DNA of 7,680 bases from a bacterium UBP12_UBA5184 (lineage in GTDB: Bacteria; Vulcanimicrobiota; Vulcanimicrobiia; Vulcanimicrobiales; Vulcanimicrobiaceae): the NCBI GenBank assembly GCA_002413145.1, contig DHWK01000127.1, positions 22,845 through 30,524 on the forward strand, in the 5' to 3' direction. Made by a program: the position numbers and the translations under genes. The notes under the pieces are model-generated. The model saw nothing but the letters and a program-made list of their open reading frames with translations. It ran no database searches and was not told the origin of the DNA. Of the stretch, positions 1 through 5,080 are shown piece after piece (positions within the stretch are counted from its first letter, which is position 1; every line of letters begins with the position of its first letter).

Positions 1-426
1 TTCGAGCCGCTCAACGTACCGCCGGTCGCGCTGTACGACCAGCCGTTGCTCGAAGCGGCGATGTTCGACGAACTCAACGCGGAACGTGCGCGCAACGGGC
101 GACGGGCGCTCGTGCTCGATCGGCAACTCTCCGCGATCGCTCGGGGCTACGCGCGCGAGATGCTCCAAGAGCGCTTCATCGGTCACGTGACGCCGAGCGG
201 TGCCACCCTCGAAGTGCGCTTGCACCGGGAAGGGTACGTCTACCACCATGCTGGGGAAAACCTGGCCTACACGACCGGCGACGAGAACGAAGCGTTCGCC
301 CACCTCGTTGCCAGTCCAGGACATCACGCCATCATGCTCGACGGACGTTTCACCAAGGTAGGAATCGGCGCGGTCGCCGCGAGCGTCTACGCGACGATGT
401 TCGTCCAGGAGTTCGCCGATGAGTAA
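1..426 (+). CDS. CAP/SCP-domain protein, C-terminal part (5' end outside window)
   Basis: The reading frame is open from base 1, so this is the 3' part of a longer gene; the start is not visible. The fragment is most of a CAP (SCP/PR-1-like) domain. It reads E-L-N-A-E-R-A-R-N-G, then A-R-G-Y-A-R-E-M, then F-I-G-H-V-T-P-S-G, A-G-E-N-L-A-Y, S-P-G-H-H-A-I-M-L and F-T-K-V-G-I-G. These match the family's conserved blocks, including the two histidines and the Glu of GEN that line the CAP cavity. Bacterial CAP proteins are usually secreted or membrane-anchored and their biochemical role is mostly unknown; any signal or membrane segment here would be upstream. The domain runs to the very end of the protein. 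The stop TAA lies inside ATGAGTAA, so the next gene starts 8 bp before this one ends, which suggests translational coupling. Family call is firm; function is not. Confidence 0.88.
   Translation, partial: FEPLNVPPVALYDQPLLEAAMFDELNAERARNGRRALVLDRQLSAIARGYAREMLQERFIGHVTPSGATLEVRLHREGYVYHHAGENLAYTTGDENEAFAHLVASPGHHAIMLDGRFTKVGIGAVAASVYATMFVQEFADE
407..411 (+). promoter_or_regulatory. Shine-Dalgarno AGGAG for the kinase-like gene
   Basis: AGGAG lies 7 nt before the ATG at 419, inside the end of the CAP-domain gene. It supports the overlapping ATG as the true start. Confidence 0.65.
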
Positions 427-1090
427 CGCGGCGGGATTCTCCGGCAGAACGTTCGTCCTTCGCATCGACGGCGCTCTGCTCGCGCAGCATACGACGCTCG
501 ACGAGGATCTTTCGTTCTTGCTGGAGCGCGGCATCAAACCGATCTTGGTCGCGCCCGACGCCGAGATCGCGCGCGGCTACGTCCGCGCGCTCAACCGGCA
601 TTCCAACGTCGCCGTCGGCCTTTCGGGCGCCGACGCGGCGCTGCTCCCGGCAGCCGGGCGCGTCCAGACGGGGATCCTTGCGACCTTGACCGCGGCCGGC
701 TACATCCCCGTGATCGAACCGACCGCCCTCGGCATCGGCGGAAACGACGTCGATCTCGCCGCCGATGAAGTCGCGGCCTCGATCGCCGGAGCGACCGAAG
801 CGGCACGCGCGTTCTTCTTCCACGAATCCGGCGGCGTGCTCGACCCGGTAACCCTCGACCTCATCGCCGAGCTGACGCCGGCGGAGGCGCTGGCGCTCGC
901 CGAACGGGAGGGTCTCGACGCTCGCCTGCGGGCCGCGATGCGCGCGGCGGCGCGCGGCGTCCGAGCGGGCGTCGGTGCGGCCCAGATTCTCGACGGTCGG
1001 ATCGCCCACGCGACGATCGTCGAGTTCCTCACCGAACAGCATCTTGGAACGCAAGTCACCGGATCGGTTTTTATGGGAGCGACGGTCTGA
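419..1090 (+). CDS. Degenerate amino-acid-kinase (acetylglutamate kinase-like) protein
   Basis: A 223-residue protein with the layout of acetylglutamate kinase (ArgB), but short (ArgB is usually about 260-300) and missing key motifs. The C-terminal half is recognisable: N-D-V-D-L-A-A-D-E-V-A-A-S-I-A (109-123) matches the N-x-N-A-D-x-x-A block, then F-F-F-H-E-S-G-G-V-L-D (132-142), then I-L-D-G-R-I-A-H-A (190-198) and E-F-L-T-E-Q-H-L-G-T (202-211), like the ArgB tail. In the N-terminal half the usual K-x-G-G reads R-I-D-G (15-18), and the H-G-G-G substrate loop reads V-A-P-D-A (44-48). The G-M-I-P-K-V loop near 170-180 is replaced by alanine/arginine-rich sequence. I infer a non-catalytic or re-purposed kinase fold. 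It starts 8 bp inside the CAP gene and its TGA overlaps the next start. No arginine genes are nearby, so an ArgB role is not supported. Confidence 0.75.
   Translation: MSNAAGFSGRTFVLRIDGALLAQHTTLDEDLSFLLERGIKPILVAPDAEIARGYVRALNRHSNVAVGLSGADAALLPAAGRVQTGILATLTAAGYIPVIEPTALGIGGNDVDLAADEVAASIAGATEAARAFFFHESGGVLDPVTLDLIAELTPAEALALAEREGLDARLRAAMRAAARGVRAGVGAAQILDGRIAHATIVEFLTEQHLGTQVTGSVFMGATV
1075..1079 (+). promoter_or_regulatory. Shine-Dalgarno GGGAG for the lipoprotein gene
   Basis: GGGAG ends 7 nt before the CTG at 1087. No ATG, GTG or TTG in the lipoprotein frame lies near it upstream of the signal peptide, so the site supports initiation at CTG. Confidence 0.5.
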
Positions 1091-1920
1091 GACCGCACCT
1101 CGCGGCGCTGCTCGCGCTGGCCTTCTCCGCCGGCTGCGGCCCCGGCGGTCCGCTCGGAGATTCGGTTTCACCGCCGTCTCAATCGTCGCCGCCGGCAGCG
1201 CCCTCAGGCGTGGTCGGCAACGCCGAGTTGGTGGTGCAGACCTCGCTGTTCTCACCGGGCAATAGCCTCACGGTCGGCGGCCACATCAATTTCGAACAAC
1301 GCGACACGCGCGTTCGCGTCGACGTGCTCTCGCTCGCGATCCCCGGAATGGACCCGACCGTCGGCGCGCTCGCGAACGCGAGTGCGCAAGCGCTGGAATT
1401 TTTCCCACCCGGCGGCTTTACGGTCGTCCTCGATCAGAAAGCGATGACGTACACCCTGTGGGCCGCGGCAAAGCAGCGATACTTCGTCGGCAAGCTGCGT
1501 TCGCCGGCCAGCACGTCGGGCTCGCCGACGCCGACGCCGGCACCACAACCGAGCGCTGCGGCCGCGGCGTTCGACCCGTTCGCCGCGTTCAAGACGCTAA
1601 AGAACATCAAGGCGTTTTCGCTCGCGCTCAAAGGTCACGGGACGAGCAACGGACATCCGACCACCGAGTACGACTATCAGATCGCGCGCGACAACGGGCG
1701 CGGCGACACCTTCGAATCCCATGGTCAGGTGCAACTCGCCGACGATCTCGATGAGTTTCCGGTCCAGATTCAAGCCAGCGCGAAAGGCAATACGCTTCCG
1801 GCGAGTTCGGCCCGGCTCGACCTCACGCGACTCGAACGCCGCCTACCGCCGAACGAGGATTTCGCCATCCCGCGTGGTTACGTGCGAGCCGAATCGCCGC
1901 AAGAAGTCATCGGCCGCTAG
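1087..1920 (+). CDS. Putative exported lipoprotein with Pro/Thr linker, CTG start
   Basis: I do not recognise the family. Read from CTG at 1087 the product is 277 residues and begins with a compact type II signal: R-P-H, a hydrophobic run L-A-A-L-L-A-L-A-F (5-13), then S-A-G-C with the lipidated Cys at 17. The -3 Ser is less usual than Leu but allowed. A Gly/Pro/Ser-rich spacer follows (18-41), then a beta-rich domain (about 42-140), a S-P-T-P-T-P-A-P-Q-P linker and alanine run (about 145-161), and a second beta-rich domain to the end. The first conventional start in frame is GTG at 1210, which would remove the whole signal and lipobox, so CTG is preferred. The CTG shares CTGA with the stop of the preceding gene and has GGGAG 7 nt upstream. 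A LolA/LppX-like lipid-carrier fold is possible but unproven. Coding is secure; the start is likely but unusual. Confidence 0.72.
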   Translation: MRPHLAALLALAFSAGCGPGGPLGDSVSPPSQSSPPAAPSGVVGNAELVVQTSLFSPGNSLTVGGHINFEQRDTRVRVDVLSLAIPGMDPTVGALANASAQALEFFPPGGFTVVLDQKAMTYTLWAAAKQRYFVGKLRSPASTSGSPTPTPAPQPSAAAAAFDPFAAFKTLKNIKAFSLALKGHGTSNGHPTTEYDYQIARDNGRGDTFESHGQVQLADDLDEFPVQIQASAKGNTLPASSARLDLTRLERRLPPNEDFAIPRGYVRAESPQEVIGR

Positions 1921-2495
1921 TCTCTTTTCCGTCGAGCGACGAGCTCGGCGTACCGAAAACAGTCGACGCGGTGATCGTTCACCATCCCGACCGCTTGCAT
2001 GAACGAATAGACGATCGTCGGCCCGACGAAGCGCATCCCGCGCAGCTTGAGCTCGCGGCTGATCTTCGCGGAGAGCGGCGTCTCGGCCGGCACGGCCCCG
2101 CGCCGCCGTCCGCTTTGGAGCGGCTCGCCACCGACGAAACGCCAGAGGTACGCGTCGAACGAGCCGAACTCGTCCGCGATCGCGAGGACGGCGCGCGCGT
2201 TGCCGATCGCCGAACGAATCTTGGCGGCGTTGCGAACGATTGCCGGCTGCAACATCAGCTTCACGATCCGGCTTTCGCGAAAGCGCGCGACCTGCGCCGG
2301 ATCGAAGTCCGCAAAGGCCGCCCGATAGCCGGCACGCTTGCGCAAAATCGTCTCCCAGCTCAAGCCCGCTTGCGCGCCCTCGAGCACCAAGAACTCGAAG
2401 AGCGTGCGGTCGTCGTGGACCGGGACGCCCCACTCGCGATCGTGATAGTCGATCATCTCGGGAGAGCGAGCCCACAGACAACGCTTCAGGGGCAC
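1917..2495 (-). CDS. tag: DNA-3-methyladenine glycosylase I
   Basis: This enzyme removes 3-methyladenine from alkylated DNA in base-excision repair. The 192-residue product is the usual size for Tag. It opens with K-R-C-L-W, then Y-H-D-R-E-W-G-V-P, L-E-G-A-Q-A-G-L-S-W-E, R-N-A-A-K-I, F-V-G-P-T-I-V-Y-S-F-M-Q-A and N-D-H-R-V-D-C. The early Cys and His plus the late H-x3-C are the four zinc ligands of the E. coli Tag family, and the Glu of L-E-G is the conserved active-site acid. I chose GTG at 2495, which overlaps the M48 gene by 10 bp. A CTG at 2489, sharing CTGA with the M48 stop, would give the canonical M-K-R-C-x-W start. Neither has a clear Shine-Dalgarno. An ATG at 2582 would add 29 unconserved residues inside the M48 gene. 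The stop TAG shares CTAG with the convergent lipoprotein gene. Last gene of the - strand block. Confidence 0.95.
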   Translation of the reverse strand: MPLKRCLWARSPEMIDYHDREWGVPVHDDRTLFEFLVLEGAQAGLSWETILRKRAGYRAAFADFDPAQVARFRESRIVKLMLQPAIVRNAAKIRSAIGNARAVLAIADEFGSFDAYLWRFVGGEPLQSGRRRGAVPAETPLSAKISRELKLRGMRFVGPTIVYSFMQAVGMVNDHRVDCFRYAELVARRKRD

Positions 2496-3757
2496 GGATC
2501 GGGGCGGCCCGTCGCGGCGGCGATGCGCGTCCCAAGGGGCGGCGTCGGCCAGAAATAGATCGTCGCCAAGCGCGACGGACAAAGCAGCACGAAACGGCGG
2601 TCCGCCGAGCGCACGTACGAACGCACGGCCGAGGTGGGATCGTGCGTCAAGCCGAGCGCGTAGGTGTCGGCTTTCTCCTCGATGTGCCGCGAGTAGACGT
2701 TATAGAGGGGAAAGGCGAGCAGCCCCGCCACACCCGCCAGCGCGCCGACGAGCGCGAGTCGCGCCAACGGATCGTCGTCGCGCCTGAAGCCGATGCGGTC
2801 GGCAACTAAAACGCCGATGGCGATCGAGAGCACGAAGAAAAACGTCCACACGAAGGCGGTGCGCAGCGGATCGTCGCGGCGCACGTGCGCGACCTCGCGC
2901 GCCACCGCATAGCGGATCTCGCCCGGCGTCCCCGCCGCGAACATCGTGTCGCCCAGCACGATGCGAACGCTCGGGCCGACCCCGATCGTGCTGATGTTCG
3001 GGATCTGCGATTGGCGGGACGAGTTGAAGCGCCAGAGCGGCGTCGCAATGCCGGCGGCGCGCTCCAGCTCGCGGAAGGGCGCGGACTCCTTCGCGCTCAT
3101 CGGCCAGTAGTGGTTGAAGAGCGGCGCGATTGCGAACGGCGTGATCAATCCGCCGACCACGCTCACCAAGAAAATTCCGGCGATGGCAAAGATCCACCAC
3201 GCTCTGGTTCGGGCGACCAGCGTCATCACGAGCGCGACGATGAGTCCCACGACGAGCGCGTCGATGAAGACGTGCAGCACGCCTTCGCGCAGCCAGCGCA
3301 AGAATGGTTCGCTCGATTGGTCGAAGACGACCGAGACGCGGTATTGGGCCGCCGAGGCCGGTAACGCGGCGAGTCCTGCGATTGCGGCCAGCGCGAACCC
3401 GTAGGCGAAGCGCAGCCAGAACCGCGAACGAATCCGGCGACGCAAGAGATCCCGGATGCGCGCCGCAGCCCCCGACTGCCACAACAAATAGAATACGAAG
3501 ATCTGCGAGATCGCCCAAAACGAAAACAGTGCGCGACGATAGATCGCCAACGCCTGCGCGATCTCTTGACGCGGCCGGCTGATCAGGCTCTGCGGGTCGC
3601 TTCCCAGCAGTTGCGCGGCCGGCAGTGCGGTGACACGGCGATCGACGTACGCCTGCGACGCCGCGCTCGCCGGCGCCGGTGCGAATGCCGCACCGCACCA
3701 GCCGAGCGCGACCAGAGCGAGGGCCCAGCGCGCGAGGAGCTCAGCCCAGCTTAGCAA
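2486..3757 (-). CDS. M48-family (Ste24/CAAX protease-like) membrane protein, HExxH altered
   Basis: A 423-residue integral membrane protein of the M48A Ste24 type. These zinc peptidases cleave prenylated or membrane substrates. Visible parts: an N-terminal hydrophobic or signal segment (about 7-33), membrane segments near 78-93, 116-136, 164-182, 188-211, 300-318 and 332-352, P-L-F-N-H-Y (212-217, like Ste24 P-L-F-N-K), R-F-N-S-S-R-Q-S (243-250), R-I-V-L-G-D-T (265-271), and S-R-H-I-E-E-K-A-D (356-364), which carries the third zinc-ligand Glu. The HExxH motif reads R-E-V-A-H (287-291): the first zinc His is Arg (codon CGC; CAC would be His). The frame is otherwise intact, so this looks like an inactive homologue rather than a decaying gene. 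The start is uncertain: TTG at 3757 overlaps the peroxiredoxin by 17 bp with GAGGAG only 1 nt away, and an ATG at 3853 would add 32 low-complexity residues inside that gene. Confidence 0.85.
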   Translation of the reverse strand: MLSWAELLARWALALVALGWCGAAFAPAPASAASQAYVDRRVTALPAAQLLGSDPQSLISRPRQEIAQALAIYRRALFSFWAISQIFVFYLLWQSGAAARIRDLLRRRIRSRFWLRFAYGFALAAIAGLAALPASAAQYRVSVVFDQSSEPFLRWLREGVLHVFIDALVVGLIVALVMTLVARTRAWWIFAIAGIFLVSVVGGLITPFAIAPLFNHYWPMSAKESAPFRELERAAGIATPLWRFNSSRQSQIPNISTIGVGPSVRIVLGDTMFAAGTPGEIRYAVAREVAHVRRDDPLRTAFVWTFFFVLSIAIGVLVADRIGFRRDDDPLARLALVGALAGVAGLLAFPLYNVYSRHIEEKADTYALGLTHDPTSAVRSYVRSADRRFVLLCPSRLATIYFWPTPPLGTRIAAATGRPDPCP

Positions 3758-4244
3758 GCTCCTCGAAGATCTGCTCCTCGTCGGGTTGTTCGCTGCCTTC
3801 GTGGACGTCGACGTAGCGGATCGTGCCGGATTTGTCGATGATGAAGATCGCACGTTCGGCGAACCCTTCGGGCTTCAGGACGCCATACGCTTGTGCGACC
3901 GCGCCGTGCGGGTAGAAATCGCAGAGCAGGGGGAAACTGATTCCGCCCAACTGCTCGGCCCAGGCCCCGTTTGCGAAGCGAGAATCGATCGAGATGCCCA
4001 CAACTTGGGCATCATGCTCGTCGAACCGTGCGAGATTCGCTTGGTACGACGGGATTTGAACCGTTCAAACCGGGGTGAAGGCGAACGGGTAGAATGCCAG
4101 GACGACGTTCTTGTGCCCGCGCAAATCCGAAAGCTTGAAGTCGGCATTGGCGTGCGTCTTGAGGGCAATGTCGGGCGCCGCGTCGCCCACCCGGACGGTA
4201 CTCGTCCGGTCGGCCTTCGAGCGGCGCCCCTTGGTGACGGCCAT
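3741..4244 (-). CDS. Selenocysteine-containing peroxiredoxin (in-frame UGA at the peroxidatic position)
   Basis: Thiol-peroxidase fold protein of the AhpC/TSA-redoxin superfamily (AhpE/BCP-like), predicted to reduce peroxides in the cytoplasm. The 168-codon frame is intact from ATG at 4244 except for one TGA at codon 60. Around it the active site is textbook: F-Y-P-F-A-F-T-P-V-[UGA]-T-V-Q, with Pro53 and Thr57 of the P-x3-T-x2-C motif and the UGA where the peroxidatic Cys belongs. Downstream are V-V-G-I-S-I-D-S (81-88), F-P-L-L-C-D-F (104-110) and the conserved Arg131 in E-R-A-I-F-I-I-D. Cys108 could act as resolving thiol (inference). GGAGG lies 6 nt before the ATG. Homology continues on both sides of the UGA with no frameshift, so I read it as Sec. 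A nonsense mutation or base-call error (TGC/TGT) is the alternative. The natural stop is also TGA (3741-3743), so UGA is not generally reassigned. It overlaps the M48 gene by 17 bp. Confidence 0.88.
4025..4069 (-). promoter_or_regulatory. Candidate bacterial SECIS region following the UGA
   Basis: Bacterial SECIS hairpins lie inside the coding region just 3' of the UGA. By eye this stretch can form CCGT (4052-4049) paired with ACGG (4029-4026), stacked on GCGA-AUC-UCGC (4040-4030), with an 8-nt bulge between. The apical loop would begin about 29 nt after the UGA, within the 16-37 nt window of the published bSECIS model. The expected G in the first two loop positions is missing. A competing hairpin, UUUGAA-CGG-UUCAAA (4069-4055), puts the UGA in its stem. 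The location is as expected, but the structure is only suggestive and no folding was run. Confidence 0.35.
4065..4067 (-). other. In-frame UGA, predicted selenocysteine codon (residue 60)
   Basis: TGA on the minus strand, between GTT (Val59) and ACG (Thr61). It replaces the peroxidatic Cys codon of the peroxiredoxin and is the only stop in the 168-codon frame before the terminal TGA. Confidence 0.82.
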
Positions 4245-4250
4245 GATGGT

Positions 4251-4255
4251 CCTCC
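4251..4255 (-). promoter_or_regulatory. Strong Shine-Dalgarno GGAGG for the peroxiredoxin
   Basis: GGAGG lies 6 nt upstream of the ATG at 4244. It is the best ribosome site on the minus strand of the window. It fixes the start of the selenoprotein upstream of the UGA and argues against translation beginning at the downstream ATG at 4001. Confidence 0.8.
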
Positions 4256-4257
4256 AG

Positions 4258-4296
4258 AAAAAGGGGCTAGGTCGGTTCGTTCTTCGGCTTTACCCC
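4258..4296 (-). terminator. Weak candidate terminator or attenuator between thyX and the peroxiredoxin
   Basis: Right after the thyX stop, GGGG (4296-4293) can pair with CCCC (4266-4263), which is followed by TTTTT (4262-4258). This resembles an intrinsic terminator, but the stem is only 4 bp and the loop about 26 nt, so it would be weak at best. It lies between the thyX stop and the peroxiredoxin Shine-Dalgarno, so a partial terminator or leader structure is conceivable. No convincing promoter was seen in the 52-bp gap. Confidence 0.2.
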
Positions 4297-5034
4297 TCAA
4301 CTCGCTTTTGCGGGCTCGGCGGGGGCTTCCGAGCGCCGGCGGTTCGCGACCGGATTGCTGATCGCGATGTAGCGCGGGCAATCGGGGCCGTTGGGCTCGT
4401 TGCAGTAGCCGCGGACGCAGGTCGCGCCGGCGCGCACGAACAGAACCGGCGCGACGCGTTTTACCAGCCGCAGCATCGCGAAGGCCAATTCGCGGATTTC
4501 CCACTGCGCGTTGTTGCAGGTCCGCAGCGTAAAAAAATCGAGCAGCGCGCGCGCGTTTGCGGTGATGACGACCTGCGTCTCCGAAGCGTTGGGCAACGCA
4601 AAGCGCGCGTCTTCCGCCGGCGTCCCCGCTTCGATCGCTTCGCGGTAGAACTCGGCCACGTTCTCCATCAATCGATCGAACTTGGCCGCGATCTCCGGCC
4701 GGCTCGCGATCGAGGGCGGCATCACGAAGGGGATGCGCCCCTTGTATTTGATATAGCGCTGGCTCTTCTGTTCGTACGACATATGGCGATGACGCACGAG
4801 CTGGTGCGTCAACGCGCGCGAGACGCCCGCGACGCCGAAGGTGAACATCGTATGCTCGAAGGTCGAGAGGTGACCCGCATCGCGCACGCGAGCGACCATC
4901 TTGGCGATTTCGTCCTCGCTCCAGTTATCGTCGATGCTCTCGATGTCGCGCGGGCTGTAGCAATTGCGCGCCGCGGTGGCGACGGCGCGTTCGGGCTCGG
5001 GCGAATAGGACAGAAGAACTACTCGGAGCGCCAT
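4297..5034 (-). CDS. thyX: Flavin-dependent thymidylate synthase
   Basis: ThyX makes dTMP from dUMP using methylenetetrahydrofolate, FAD and NADPH, and replaces ThyA in many bacteria. The 245-residue product has the diagnostic motif R-H-R-H-M-S-Y-E-Q-K-S-Q-R at 81-93 (the RHRxxSxxxxSxR signature, which binds FAD and dUMP). It is preceded by the conserved H-x-S-x-x-E-H stretch (55-61, H-L-S-T-F-E-H). N-A-R-A-L-L-D-F-F-T-L-R (160-171) is the conserved dUMP-site helix. The C-terminus has three cysteines in C-V-R-G-Y-C (206-211) and D-C-P (218-220), possibly a metal or structural cluster, followed by a short Arg/Ala-rich tail. It starts at ATG 5034, 46 bp after glmU in the same direction, without a clear Shine-Dalgarno. 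It is followed 52 bp later by the selenocysteine peroxiredoxin. The function call is firm. Confidence 0.97.
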   Translation of the reverse strand: MALRVVLLSYSPEPERAVATAARNCYSPRDIESIDDNWSEDEIAKMVARVRDAGHLSTFEHTMFTFGVAGVSRALTHQLVRHRHMSYEQKSQRYIKYKGRIPFVMPPSIASRPEIAAKFDRLMENVAEFYREAIEAGTPAEDARFALPNASETQVVITANARALLDFFTLRTCNNAQWEIRELAFAMLRLVKRVAPVLFVRAGATCVRGYCNEPNGPDCPRYIAISNPVANRRRSEAPAEPAKAS

Positions 5035-5058
5035 GCGGGACGATTCGCCGGTCTCGCG

Positions 5059-5073
5059 CCGAGGCCCGCTCGG
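5059..5073 (-). other. Short hairpin in the glmU-thyX gap
   Basis: On the minus strand CCGAG-CGGGC-CTCGG forms a perfect 5-bp stem with a 5-nt loop, between the glmU stop and the thyX start. No T-tract follows, so it is unlikely to be an intrinsic terminator. It could be an RNA-processing or stabilising structure, or chance in GC-rich DNA. Confidence 0.3.
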
Positions 5074-5080
5074 ATTCGGC

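Noticed and set aside
350..1255. Long minus-strand open frame opposite the kinase-like gene.
   Set aside because: Arg-rich, low-complexity product without recognisable motifs; a shadow of the GC-rich coding strand.
3741..4001. A separate small 86-residue gene starting at ATG 4001.
   Set aside because: It lacks the N-terminal half of the fold and a good Shine-Dalgarno; conserved sequence continues in frame upstream through the UGA to ATG 4244.
4046..4067. tRNA-like T-arm match: GGTTCAAATCC followed shortly by ACCA on the minus strand, suggesting a tRNA 3' end or att site.
   Set aside because: The T-stem does not pair at two of five positions, there are too few bases for an acceptor stem before the CCA, and the stretch lies within conserved peroxiredoxin coding sequence.
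3741..4244. Peroxiredoxin as a pseudogene with a nonsense mutation.
   Set aside because: The only lesion falls exactly on the catalytic Cys codon, the frame and motifs are otherwise perfect and the ribosome site is strong; selenocysteine explains it better. Base-call error remains possible.
5059..5073. Hairpin between glmU and thyX as an intrinsic terminator.
   Set aside because: Stem of only 5 bp and no T-tract; thyX follows directly in the same direction.
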